Positions 16,600-24,596 of a DNA stretch of 64,000 nt are shown here, in pieces (position 1 is the stretch's first letter; each line of letters begins with the position of its first letter). The stretch spans positions 3,844,001 through 3,908,000 of the forward strand of contig NZ_JAMLFW010000001.1 of assembly GCF_024256385.1 (NCBI RefSeq), in the 5' to 3' direction. The notes beneath the pieces are model-generated. The model ran no database searches and was not told the DNA's origin. It worked only from the letters and a program-made list of their open reading frames with translations. Made by a program: the position numbers and the translations under genes. The DNA is from Anatilimnocola floriformis. GTDB taxonomy: Bacteria; Planctomycetota; Planctomycetia; Pirellulales; Pirellulaceae.

Positions 16600-19231
16600 A
16601 GACCATCTCCCATCGTCTTTCAGGTACGCGCGCCGCTGTCTCCTGACGGCGAATCAGCTCTTGTCGCGCCGCATGTAGCCGCCTCAATTCTCCGTTTTGA
16701 GTTCCACCTTCAAGTAAGCTGGAAGCGCTTACGCGGTCGCTGCTGCGATGCACTGCGACCTTGAACGCTTCTTTGTCGTCGACGTAGATACGCATACCTT
16801 TGCGGCCTCGCGACGCGGAAACGTAAAGTTGCTCCGCACTCGCCGCGCCAAAGGCCGCCGAAGGTTCTGCGATCAAGACGCGATCGACTGTCTTCCCCTG
16901 GCTACTATGACTCGTCGATACATAGCCAGGTGCCCACATCCCAAAGTCCCTGCTCACTGTCCATCCATTGTCCAACTTCACGTCGCCCTCAGCCGTGATA
17001 CCGGCCACTCGATAGTGCGACCCATTGTTGAGACGATGCCCGTCTTTAGTCGTGCCGTTCGCGGTGATCCGAAGCAATTCATGAGTTGCGACGGGCATTT
17101 CCGTCGCATGGTAAACCTGAAAATGGGAAGCCTGCCGAAGCAACGCTTCGCTTGGTTGCTCGGTCAACGTCAGGCGAGTTCCCTTCGGGTAACCGGTTGC
17201 GTTTTGATGGAAGACAATGACGTCGCCGGCTGAATAGGACGCTGAATCGCGGCGCTCGGCTTCCGTGAGATGCAGAGGGATGAGCCGCAAGAGCGATTCA
17301 TCCTTGCAGCCAAGCTGACCTTGCTCCTTCAACTCGGAGCGGATCGCGCGGCTGACTCGCTCTCCTTCGCTATGCGTTGGACAGACGACCAAGACCGATT
17401 CGCCACCCCGTACGGCCGCGACGTAGTCGTGAGCGATGACCATATTGCGGTGGCCATCATCAAGCTCCCTCACCCAGCCGAGTTGATCGGCCCGGTCGAT
17501 TGCAGGAGCAATCTGCCCTTCGGCGATCATGTCCACAATGGCCCGGTATTCGAGAGGCTCTTGTCGCAAATTTTGCCGGACCGACGCGGGCCGAAGGCCT
17601 GCCTCTTGTTCCAAAAGACGCAACGCAGCACCGCGTTCGACGCTGCCGTGCTGTGTCCAATCGCCGGACAGCACCACGCGGCAATCAAGTTGCTGCGCCA
17701 GGTCGAAAACTTTTTTCAGCGTGCGGGTTCCCAACAAGCCGGCTTCATCGATCCACACGACGTGGCCGGCCGAGTCCCGTTGGAGTTGTTGATTGACCAG
17801 CAATTCTGAAACCGTGGTTGCCCCCGCGAAGCCTTCTCGACTGAGAACGCCGCGGCTAGCTTCCGCAGACGGAGCGAATGTGAACACTCGATGGCCGCCC
17901 GCTTCAATGCCGGCAACCGCTTCCTGCATCAGACTGGTTTTGCCGGTGCCGGCGCGGCCCCGCACGATTTGAACGGCGTCGGTACTGGTAAGTACCCTTC
18001 GCACCGCATCTTGCTGATCCTGGTTCAGCCACTGCCGTTGGATCTTCCAATTGCCATTAAGCGCGGCGGCCGTGCCCCGGCCAGCCTTAGCATAGCGAAT
18101 GAGGGACTTTTCCTCTGACAAAACCTCTCGCGTGGTCGCCAGTTTGCGGCCGCGATAATCCCCTTCAATCAGGTCCCTAGCGGCCATGGCGCGTTTGACG
18201 CCATTTACATTCACCTGGCCGACGCCGCGGCGAAACGCTTCCTGCAAGAGGTCTTTCACGGCGACGACGGAATTTCGCTCAAAACAATGGGCGACTGCGT
18301 GGTCCGCCCATTGGCCATCGTTCGACTGGCCCTGGCTCCACGCTACCGCAGAGGGAACTGTCGCGATCGCTTTTTGCTCATCGGCCGAAAGCCGCTCCTT
18401 CCAAAGCTCGCGGAGTTCCGGCAGTGTGTGTTCTTCGGATTTGCTCTGGCGTGATTTCGCGCCGAGTTGACTCTTGGCAGCGGGGTTCGAGATTCCCTTC
18501 TCTTCCGCCATTTTTTCAATCAACTGCGTCCGCCGCGAGTAGCGCGCGGTGACTTCGGGCTTCACGTGGGACAGGTCCCAGTCCTTGCCACGGCGTTCTA
18601 CGCCGTAGCCGAGGTTTTGCAGACGTTCAGCGAAGCGCGCATGAAATGCCGCTTCAAAATATCGCGCGTCGCGCTTCAAATCGCGGAACTGGCCCGCTTT
18701 CCAACGCTCTTCGTCCGCATCAAAAGTAGCGTTGAACGTGAAGCAGTGAGCGTGCAAATGCGGATCGGGAACCCCGTCGACAGGTCGCGCGGTGAAGTGC
18801 ACGAACTCCGCCCAGCAAAGATTGCCCGTAGTGCGCTCTTCGTCGCGGCCTTTGCCCCTCACCCGTGTTTTCGCTTCCTCTTCTAACTCGCTCATCGTCT
18901 CTTCAATGCTCGTGCGGAACGCATCGAGAATTCGCTCATCGCGAGTGAGCGAGTAGGCTAACGATACGCCCTTGGGCGCGTTGAACACAAAGTCGTAACC
19001 AACCGTCCGATCGGTGTCCTGGCGAGCGGTCAGCCGACGCAAGGTGCCGGGATGCAAATTATCGCACAGGGCGTCGAATTCTCGCTTGCCCACTTCGCCC
19101 GACAAGCCGAGCGCAGCAGCCCCCTTCCCGCCCCATTGGCCGACCAGTTCTTGGCCTTCCGAATAGTAGTCGGCTTTCGAGTAGTAACTCTGGGCGCCGG
19201 CCGCGCTGCGATTTTGCACGATGCGAAGCAT
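16589..19231 (-). CDS. MobF-family conjugative relaxase-helicase (TrwC/TraI type)
   Basis: 880 aa from ATG 19231 (MobF proteins start with Met-Leu; a TTG at 19249 is less likely). The relaxase domain has tyrosine pairs at 16/17 and 22/23 and the metal-binding three-His motif PHLHAH at 157-162. The helicase half has Walker A GRAGTGKT and Walker B WIDEAGLLG, then RecD-like motifs to the C-terminus (HSSQGKTVDRV, YVSASRGRKG). It nicks oriT, stays bound to the 5' end and unwinds the transferred strand. Slightly shorter than TrwC (966 aa). Works with the coupling protein at 7270. Confidence 0.93.
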   Translation of the reverse strand: MLRIVQNRSAAGAQSYYSKADYYSEGQELVGQWGGKGAAALGLSGEVGKREFDALCDNLHPGTLRRLTARQDTDRTVGYDFVFNAPKGVSLAYSLTRDERILDAFRTSIEETMSELEEEAKTRVRGKGRDEERTTGNLCWAEFVHFTARPVDGVPDPHLHAHCFTFNATFDADEERWKAGQFRDLKRDARYFEAAFHARFAERLQNLGYGVERRGKDWDLSHVKPEVTARYSRRTQLIEKMAEEKGISNPAAKSQLGAKSRQSKSEEHTLPELRELWKERLSADEQKAIATVPSAVAWSQGQSNDGQWADHAVAHCFERNSVVAVKDLLQEAFRRGVGQVNVNGVKRAMAARDLIEGDYRGRKLATTREVLSEEKSLIRYAKAGRGTAAALNGNWKIQRQWLNQDQQDAVRRVLTSTDAVQIVRGRAGTGKTSLMQEAVAGIEAGGHRVFTFAPSAEASRGVLSREGFAGATTVSELLVNQQLQRDSAGHVVWIDEAGLLGTRTLKKVFDLAQQLDCRVVLSGDWTQHGSVERGAALRLLEQEAGLRPASVRQNLRQEPLEYRAIVDMIAEGQIAPAIDRADQLGWVRELDDGHRNMVIAHDYVAAVRGGESVLVVCPTHSEGERVSRAIRSELKEQGQLGCKDESLLRLIPLHLTEAERRDSASYSAGDVIVFHQNATGYPKGTRLTLTEQPSEALLRQASHFQVYHATEMPVATHELLRITANGTTKDGHRLNNGSHYRVAGITAEGDVKLDNGWTVSRDFGMWAPGYVSTSHSSQGKTVDRVLIAEPSAAFGAASAEQLYVSASRGRKGMRIYVDDKEAFKVAVHRSSDRVSASSLLEGGTQNGELRRLHAARQELIRRQETAARVPERRWEMVYGR

Positions 19232-19284
19232 GTGCAACCAATAGCGCAATCGCGAAATTCAGCAACTCAATTTACTGGCTGCCC

Positions 19285-19306
19285 GATGCAACACATGATT
19301 TGCATC
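19285..19306. repeat. 7-bp inverted repeat upstream of relaxase
   Basis: GATGCAA (19285-19291), eight-base spacer, TTGCATC (19300-19306), in the 144-bp gap between the relaxase start and the end of the Shedu gene. MobF origins of transfer usually lie beside the relaxase gene and carry a short inverted repeat next to the nic site, so this gap is a candidate oriT; autoregulation of the relaxase is the other reading. Confidence 0.35.
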
Positions 19307-19375
19307 GCCTTCACATGGCATTTGCACTGTTACCCGACGGGGTCCGTATTAGACACTTGGCGATAATCGGAGACT

Positions 19376-20251
19376 TCATTCGACGAACTCGTTTCCAGTA
19401 ACGCCGATCTTCCCGGCCTTGCACCAGTCGCACCAATAGCCGATGCGCTCGCGTAGGAACGCAGCCCGTTCCTGCGAAATGTTGGGATTAGCATCGATCG
19501 CTTCCTCCAGACCGGTATAGGACGACAGGTGCTTCGCGTTGGCCGGACGCAAGCCGAAGGTCTCCGGCACTGCAATGACCTTGAACTTTCCAGAACCGGT
19601 GGCCTTCACGGTCACCGCCAACTTTCGGCTTTCGTCAGGACACAAGCGATCAAACGACATCAGATCTTCATCATCGCCCAGCAAGTTGCTGCGAAGCTTA
19701 GTCAGCTCCTGATCAGTCTCGAATTCCGCTCGTCGGCCGTATACGAGCAAAAAATGGTAGCCCATTTGGTAGAAGCCGGCCGCCGACGGCGCGACGCCGT
19801 AATCCGCGACAAATTTCAATTGATTGGTGGGTTCCTTGAGCCAAGTCTTCCACTCTGCCAATTGATTCCTCGCCTGCGTGAAATCGGCGGTGGGCCGCTT
19901 CGCCGCTGTGAATAGCCGCTTCGCTGGTCGTTCAATCTCGACCATCGCGGGATACCAGTTATCGCTGTGCTTCGAGAGCCACATGAAATCCGGAATGTGA
20001 CCGTTGAAGCCATGCAACGGCGGCTGGGAAATGACCGCCATGTGAAGCGGCCAGTGTCCGGAGGTTCCGCAAGGCGTGCGCGACCCGGGAACCATTGAGG
20101 GATTCTGTTCGAGAAACTTCTGCAGTTCCGATTCCTGCGGGTCCTGGGCGAGCAAGGCGGCATATTCAGCCGAAATGCGGTCGGCGTAGTCCGAAAAGGA
20201 GGGAACTTCTGGACCACGTTTCTGTTGATAAGTTCTGGCGAGCGGCGACAT
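19376..20251 (-). CDS. Shedu-family (DUF4263) PD-(D/E)xK nuclease
   Basis: 291 aa from ATG 20251 (an in-frame Met at 20353 adds a poor leader). The segment ELQKFLEQNPSMVPG, then PDFMWL, VEIERPAKRLF and QARNQLAEWKTWL follows the SduA/DUF4263 pattern: acidic residue in PDF, E-x-E in the core strand, and the conserved Gln helix of a restriction-endonuclease fold. Shedu proteins are single-gene anti-phage systems that cut invading DNA. The gene lies between the relaxase and ardC, so it is carried by the element; it may protect the host against rivals of the plasmid. Confidence 0.75.
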   Translation of the reverse strand: MSPLARTYQQKRGPEVPSFSDYADRISAEYAALLAQDPQESELQKFLEQNPSMVPGSRTPCGTSGHWPLHMAVISQPPLHGFNGHIPDFMWLSKHSDNWYPAMVEIERPAKRLFTAAKRPTADFTQARNQLAEWKTWLKEPTNQLKFVADYGVAPSAAGFYQMGYHFLLVYGRRAEFETDQELTKLRSNLLGDDEDLMSFDRLCPDESRKLAVTVKATGSGKFKVIAVPETFGLRPANAKHLSSYTGLEEAIDANPNISQERAAFLRERIGYWCDWCKAGKIGVTGNEFVE

Positions 20252-20581
20252 GGTTCGATCCGTGGGGTGAGTCCCTGTGCAGGGCGCGTGACACGCAAAG
20301 TGATATCGTCTCGCGAAGGAAACATACGCAAGGCGAGGGAGCGTGTCGTCCACTCGTGGCGATCAGGCAAGCTGTATGAGCGGGGAGTGCGGTTCGTAAG
20401 GGAGTCGGCAAACGTAACTGCACCCGGCGTGTCCGCCGCCGCGTGCTACCGGACTCCGCGTTCGCTGCGGTCGCAGCAGCGACAGGCTATCGCCTTCCGT
20501 CCGCCCGCTGGTGCTTCCGGCGCTGCCGGTAATTGCCGCCGAAGGCGCAGTGAAACTTGAGTGGGGAGCATCCCCCAGGCC

Positions 20582-20698
20582 GTCAAGGACAAGACAAGCG
20601 GCCTGCACGGCACCTCCCCAATCTTCCGCACTCGCGAGTACGCGTGCTTCGCAACGTTTGTGCAGACCGGGTGCCCCTCCCCTCCGGCCGTCCTTGAC
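20582..20698. ncRNA. candidate structured RNA element upstream of ardC
   Basis: GTCAAGGAC (20582-20590) pairs perfectly with GTCCTTGAC (20690-20698), enclosing GCGGCC (20598-20603)/GGCC (20686-20689), GGCACC (20609-20614)/GGTGCC (20670-20675) and TGCAC (20604-20608)/GTGCA (20660-20664); the last two pairings cross, implying a pseudoknot or alternative folds. A perfect palindrome ACTCGCGAGT is in the loop. The 540 bp between the Shedu start and ardC hold no convincing gene. Strand is not known; on the plus strand it ends 32 bp before a terminator-like hairpin. Confidence 0.4.
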
Positions 20699-20729
20699 TG
20701 CCTGTCCCCTCGATTCGTGGTCTTTCGAC

Positions 20730-20766
20730 CCCCGCCGCTCAAGGAAAGAGCGCGGGGCTCTTTTCA
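20730..20766 (+). terminator. terminator-like hairpin before ardC
   Basis: CCCCGCCGCTC (20730-20740), seven-base loop, GAGCGCGGGG (20748-20757), one bulged base, then CTCTTTT. It ends 25 bp before the ardC start, so it either terminates an upstream RNA or acts as an attenuator in the ardC leader. Confidence 0.65.
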
Positions 20767-20791
20767 TTTCATTCAAAGGAGACAGAAGACC

Positions 20792-21697
20792 ATGAGCACT
20801 TCCACCACCACCAAGCGAGCCGACGTCTACACTCGCGTCACTGATCGAATTGTTGCCGAGCTTGAGGCGGGCGTCCGGCCCTGGCTCAAGCCTTGGAACG
20901 CCGAACATGCTGCCGGCAGAATCACCCGGCCGTTGCGGTTTAATGGACAACGCTATCAGGGAATCAACATTCTGATGCTATGGGCCGAGGCAGAAACCCG
21001 CGGTTATAGCTGCCCAATCTGGATGACCTATCAGCAGGCGACGGAATTTGGCGGGCACGTCCGCAAAGGCGAACGCGGAGCACCGGTCGTTTATGCTTCC
21101 AAATTCAGCAAGACGGAAGCGGGCGATAACGGCCAGGACGTTGAACGCGAAATTCCCTTCCTCAAGGAATACACCGTCTTCAATGTCGAGCAATGCGAGA
21201 ACCTGCCCGACTGGTATTACCAGCTCAAGGAACCGCCGAAGGAGCAGCTGCAGCGGATCGAGCGGGCAGACCAATTCTTCGCCAACACCAAGGCGGAGAT
21301 TCGCACGGGGGGCAATCAGGCTTATTACGCGATCGGCAGCGATCACATTCAGATGCCGCCTTTTCAAAGTTTTCGGGATGCTGAATCGCACGCGACGACG
21401 CTGGCTCACGAACTGACGCACTGGACGCGGCACGGCTCGCGGCTGAATCGCGAGTTTGGCCGCAAACGCTTTGGCGATGAGGGCTATGCGATGGAGGAAC
21501 TCGTCGCCGAGCTAGGAGCGGCGTTTCTGTCCGCTGATCTTCGTCTTACGCCGGAAGTGCGGGAGGATCACGCCGATTACGTTGCCAACTGGTTGAAGGT
21601 ACTGAAGGACGACAAGCGGGCGATCTTTACGGCCGCCTCGCACGCCAGCCGGGCGGCCGAGTATCTGCACTTCTTTCAGCCGCAGCCTGCTGCCTGA
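20792..21697 (+). CDS. ardC: ArdC-type antirestriction protein (ssDNA-binding + zincin)
   Basis: 301 aa from ATG 20792 with AAAGGAG upstream. Residues about 1-125 are the ArdC-like ssDNA-binding domain (LEAGVRPWLKPW; PLRFNGQRYQGIN; EFGGHVRKGERG). Residues about 180-300 are an MPTase-PolyVal zinc metallopeptidase with LAHELTHWTRH (HExxH). The family protects incoming single-stranded plasmid DNA from restriction after transfer. It is flanked by terminator hairpins on both sides, so it is likely a single-gene unit; its long leader with potential RNA structure is unusual. Confident by both domains. Confidence 0.9.
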   Translation: MSTSTTTKRADVYTRVTDRIVAELEAGVRPWLKPWNAEHAAGRITRPLRFNGQRYQGINILMLWAEAETRGYSCPIWMTYQQATEFGGHVRKGERGAPVVYASKFSKTEAGDNGQDVEREIPFLKEYTVFNVEQCENLPDWYYQLKEPPKEQLQRIERADQFFANTKAEIRTGGNQAYYAIGSDHIQMPPFQSFRDAESHATTLAHELTHWTRHGSRLNREFGRKRFGDEGYAMEELVAELGAAFLSADLRLTPEVREDHADYVANWLKVLKDDKRAIFTAASHASRAAEYLHFFQPQPAA

Positions 21698-21718
21698 TGG
21701 CAGCTTCAATCACTCGCC

Positions 21719-21745
21719 TGGCCGCATCGCGGCCGGGCTTTCTTT
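21719..21745 (+). terminator. intrinsic terminator of ardC
   Basis: GGCCGC, ATC, GCGGCC followed by GGGCTTTCTTTCT, starting about 22 bp after the ardC stop codon. Confidence 0.7.
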
Positions 21746-21774
21746 CTCCGACGCCATCATTTCAGGATACACGT

Positions 21775-22134
21775 ATGGACCCGACCCAAGCCTATCTCGA
21801 TTTATGTGATGCACTAAATGCCGGAGACCTGGTCGCAGCACGCGAACTTGCCCAAGTATTGAAAGAGTGGTTTGCCCGCGGCGGCTTCTATCCGACGCTG
21901 CATGAAAGGGCAGACATTGACGCAGCTGTTGCCAACGCACTGGCCCGGACGGACGAGCCGACGCCCAACACCGCGGCCTTCAGCCTGATATGCGAGCGCT
22001 GCGACGCCGGCATGGAGATCGGCAGCGAGGCTGAAGCACTGGGGCAAGGCTGGACAGGGATTGTGTACGCCCCTGACCTGCCATCGGCAAACTATGTCGG
22101 CATCTGCCCCGACTGCCAGGAGCAAGACGAATAG
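21775..22134 (+). CDS. small zinc-ribbon-like hypothetical protein
   Basis: 119 aa from ATG 21775 (CAGGATAC upstream). The first 55 residues are helical (DPTQAYLDLCDALNAGD); the last third has two Cys pairs, CERC and CPDC, spaced about 37 residues, consistent with one zinc ribbon. No known family. It lies alone between two terminators downstream of ardC, a typical small accessory gene of plasmids. Confidence 0.65.
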   Translation: MDPTQAYLDLCDALNAGDLVAARELAQVLKEWFARGGFYPTLHERADIDAAVANALARTDEPTPNTAAFSLICERCDAGMEIGSEAEALGQGWTGIVYAPDLPSANYVGICPDCQEQDE

Positions 22135-22162
22135 GCCAACCCTTCGCCTTCATTTGAAGCGA

Positions 22163-22193
22163 CGCCCCGGCTGACCGCCGGGGCGTTTTTGTT
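22163..22193 (+). terminator. strong intrinsic terminator
   Basis: CGCCCCGG(C) at 22163-22171 pairs with (G)CCGGGGCG ending at 22184, followed by TTTTTGTTT. It closes the zinc-ribbon gene. Confidence 0.85.
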
Positions 22194-22223
22194 TCCAAAC
22201 GCGAAGGCATCCTGCCCGTGTTT

Positions 22224-22250
22224 CGCCCGGCATCGTGCCGGGCGTTTCTG
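22224..22250 (+). terminator. second terminator-like hairpin
   Basis: CGCCCGGC (22224-22231), five-base loop, GCCGGGCG (22237-22244), TTTCTGT. It stands between the previous terminator and the ankyrin gene, isolating the latter. Confidence 0.65.
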
Positions 22251-22339
22251 TGCCGGTGTCATTGAATTGTCACATTTCTTTGGTTGCGCTTGGTCGGTGT
22301 GCAGCGAATAATTCTTACAAAGTTATCAGGAGAGGAGTT

Positions 22340-23026
22340 ATGGCACCGGATGATCAACTGCTACAGGCCGCCACGCACGGCGACATCCTTCGGGCCCAGG
22401 AGGCTATCAAGCGAGGCGCGAATGTAAATGCGAAGGATTCTTGCGGAAGTACTCCCCTACACACCGCCGCCGAATTTGGAAGTATCGACGTCGCCAAGCT
22501 CCTCATCGAGAAAGGAGCGAGTGTGAATTCGAAGGACTCGTTCGGGTTTACTCCCCTACACACCGCCGCCGAATCTGGAAGCGTCGATATCGCCACTCTG
22601 CTCGTTACAAAGGGCGCGGACATAAATGCGAAGGATAGGTTCGGATGCACGCCGCTTCACCTCGGAATCAGCAACAACCGTCCGGGATTACTTGCGCAAC
22701 TCCTCGTTTACGGCGCAGATGCCAATATGAATGATTCTTTCGGAAGTACTCCGCTTCATTGGGCCGCCTGTTATAAAAATCCTGGCATTGCCAGACTCCT
22801 CCTCGACAATGGAGCGGACATAAAGGCGAAGGACGGCACGGGACGGACTCCGCTAGCCCTGGCGGTGGAATATAACCGTCCAGAGGTTGCCGGTACCCTG
22901 CGCAAAGAGACTGACCACCAGCGCAAGCAAGGGGTAACTTTTGCATTGCAGGTTCCAAGACCCAAAGCTACCCACAGTGAAGATGCCGCGCATCGAAAAG
23001 CAAATGCCGGCCTGCCCGACCACTAA
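22340..23026 (+). CDS. ankyrin-repeat protein
   Basis: 228 aa from ATG 22340 with AGGAG before it. Six 33-residue ankyrin repeats run from about residue 5 to 195 (DSCGSTPLHTAAEFG, DSFGFTPLHTAAESG, DRFGCTPLHLGI, and so on). The tail is polar. No signal peptide, so a cytosolic protein-binding role. Repeats 2 and 3 are nearly identical in DNA (22450-22590), a sign of recent duplication. No partner enzyme is adjacent; host-factor or phage-protein capture is possible but unsupported. Confidence 0.85.
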   Translation: MAPDDQLLQAATHGDILRAQEAIKRGANVNAKDSCGSTPLHTAAEFGSIDVAKLLIEKGASVNSKDSFGFTPLHTAAESGSVDIATLLVTKGADINAKDRFGCTPLHLGISNNRPGLLAQLLVYGADANMNDSFGSTPLHWAACYKNPGIARLLLDNGADIKAKDGTGRTPLALAVEYNRPEVAGTLRKETDHQRKQGVTFALQVPRPKATHSEDAAHRKANAGLPDH

Positions 23027-23089
23027 CTCTCTCGGCGCGTTCGTCGCCAATCTTGCTCGTGCCGAATGGCTGCTCAGCAGCACCTCGAA

Positions 23090-23374
23090 TCACCGATCGA
23101 GAATGCCCTTTTGCGTCACTCGCGAAAGATTCGCCACGTTTACGCGAGCGGGCAATTCATCGTTCTGCCAATCAATTTCCGCAAGCATGATTGATCCGAG
23201 CGGCACGAGTGCCGTGACGATCCCGCGTGCGAAGGGAACGTCGCCAGTGTACTGGCCGGTGCTTTGCAGGAATCGCTGGCTGTAGCAAACCCGGTCGCCG
23301 ACCTGAATTTCGGCTTGCCGCTTAGCCCAGGGCTGCCCCTGCCCTGCAACTTCCTGTGAATTCTCGTCCGCCAT
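23090..23374 (-). CDS. small conserved mobile-element protein
   Basis: 94 aa from ATG 23374; a TTG at 23416 is an alternative and the ribosome site is weak. The core IQVGDRVCYSQRFLQSTGQY, then TGDVPFARGIVTAL and LAEIDW resembles a short SH3/KOW-like beta-barrel module that I recall from cargo regions of plasmids and islands. Function unknown. It is the only minus-strand gene between the ankyrin gene and RepA. Confidence 0.55.
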   Translation of the reverse strand: MADENSQEVAGQGQPWAKRQAEIQVGDRVCYSQRFLQSTGQYTGDVPFARGIVTALVPLGSIMLAEIDWQNDELPARVNVANLSRVTQKGILDR

Positions 23375-23416
23375 GCCCCGGCCACATTTGTTGTTGCTGC
23401 CCCTGCATGGGGCCAA

Positions 23417-23723
23417 TTCTCCTTAGAACAACCCATCCCAGGCGGTCAACATATTTCGACGCTTACGGTGCCTGCATGGCCGCGATGACGGCGATTCATC
23501 GCAATTTGACTTGGTTTTGCGGACACACCCCGGCCTTTATTTCCAGCACGCTAAAGCCGCCACCGGGCTTGGCAAGCAGAAAATCGGCTCCCCCTGAAGG
23601 TCGCCCCCAATTTTCAGCTTGCCCAGGTCACTCGCCAAGGCTCGCCCCGGCTCACAGCGGCTTTGGTCGTCGTGCTGTAAAGGCCGCGATGGGCGTGGCC
23701 CCAAACCAAGAAAGGAATTGCAA
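23417..23723. other. 307-bp gap, no supported gene
   Basis: Contains a GGCCGCGATGGGCGTGGCC imperfect hairpin at about 23683-23702, just before the small gene at 23724, and nothing else that reads as a gene. Confidence 0.4.
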
Positions 23724-23930
23724 ATGACTGAATCAACAGAAAACTCCGGCGGCAAGGCACCCTCCTTAATTGCCTACCAAGTGCGTGACCGCGAAGGCAA
23801 GAAAGGCTTCTTCACCAGAATCGGGGCGGCCTGGCCCCACGGCGATGGGCAGGGATTCAATATCCAACTGGACTCGATCCCGCTCGACGGCCGAATCACG
23901 CTTCGCAACGCGAGCGAAACGAAGGAATAG
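23724..23930 (+). CDS. small hypothetical protein, 68 aa
   Basis: AAAGGAA sits seven bases before ATG 23724. The sequence reads as a compact beta-sheet protein: VRDREGKKGFFTRIGAAWPH, then GQGFNIQLDSIPLDGRI. I recall proteins of this form in cargo segments of proteobacterial plasmids, where they are very common and uncharacterised. It is followed by a UUCG-tetraloop hairpin. Confidence 0.75.
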   Translation: MTESTENSGGKAPSLIAYQVRDREGKKGFFTRIGAAWPHGDGQGFNIQLDSIPLDGRITLRNASETKE

Positions 23931-23937
23931 ATCACCA

Positions 23938-23957
23938 GGGCGGGCTTCGGCCCGCCC
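23938..23957 (+). terminator. TTCG-tetraloop hairpin
   Basis: GGGCGGGC (23938-23945), TTCG, GCCCGCCC (23950-23957): perfect 8-bp stem with an extra-stable loop but no T run. It separates two small genes and may stabilise the upstream mRNA or slow polymerase. Confidence 0.6.
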
Positions 23958-23979
23958 CCAACACGAAAGGAGCTCACCA

Positions 23980-24243
23980 ATGCCTGCAATAGAAGAAGAC
24001 TGGCTACACGAACTCGATGAATTTGCGGTTCCGTTTGAACAACTTGGTTGCTTTGCTGCAATCTCGACTGACCGGACCACATTATTCTGGTGCCCGATGC
24101 TCCTCGACGGTACGCCCGAAGTCGACGACACCTCCAGTCATTCCAATTGGGGCGAAGTCACTGCACCTACGGCCCAGTTTCTCCGGGCGGCCAACAAGGC
24201 ATTCGGCACGAAGTTCAGGATGAGAGAATTCGCGGGACGCTAA
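23980..24243 (+). CDS. small acidic hypothetical protein, 87 aa
   Basis: ATG 23980 follows AAAGGAGC at good spacing, which fixes the start against longer frames. Acidic N-terminus (AIEEDWLHELDEF) and a basic C-terminus (FGTKFRMREFAGR). No recognised motif. Part of the run of small genes between the ankyrin protein and ParA. Confidence 0.65.
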   Translation: MPAIEEDWLHELDEFAVPFEQLGCFAAISTDRTTLFWCPMLLDGTPEVDDTSSHSNWGEVTAPTAQFLRAANKAFGTKFRMREFAGR

Positions 24244-24253
24244 CGCCCGCCGT

Positions 24254-24284
24254 AGCCGCAGACTTTTCTTTACAAGTCGCGGCT
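24254..24284 (+). terminator. hairpin after small gene
   Basis: AGCCGCAGACTT (24254-24265) pairs with AAGTCGCGGCT (24274-24284) with one bulged A; no T run follows. Possible weak terminator. Confidence 0.4.
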
Positions 24285-24321
24285 ATTGTGGCACGCTCAA
24301 AGATGACAGAGGTAGGCTGAT

Positions 24322-24591
24322 ATGATTCCCCCGAGCAATGAAAACGCAATCTGGTCCCGTGTGATCCATCCGGAACGCGGCGATGTTGTCCCTGAAGCTG
24401 CTCGTTACCTGCTCAACCTGCAATTCGAGCAAATCGACCTTGATCGTATGCAGGATCTGCTTGATCGCAATCAAGCAGCATCACTCACTCCGGCCGAAGC
24501 AGAGGAGCTACGGCACTTCCGGCACGTGGGAATGCAGCTCGACCTGCTGCATTCAAAAGCCCGCCTGGCCCTGCAGCAAACCCGTTCGTAG
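24322..24591 (+). CDS. hypothetical protein paired with HNH nuclease
   Basis: 89 aa, all helical and soluble (ARYLLNLQFEQIDLDRMQDL, then LTPAEAEELRHF). The stop at 24591 is five bases before the GTG of the HNH gene, so the two are co-translated. I recall this pairing of a small helical protein and an HNH nuclease from planctomycete and cyanobacterial genomes. Possibly an antitoxin or specificity partner; unproven. Confidence 0.65.
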   Translation: MIPPSNENAIWSRVIHPERGDVVPEAARYLLNLQFEQIDLDRMQDLLDRNQAASLTPAEAEELRHFRHVGMQLDLLHSKARLALQQTRS

Positions 24592-24596
24592 CGTTC

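Noticed and set aside
20363-20950. 195-codon minus-strand frame over the ardC leader
   Set aside because: Overlaps the ardC start and the hairpins; no ribosome site or family resemblance.
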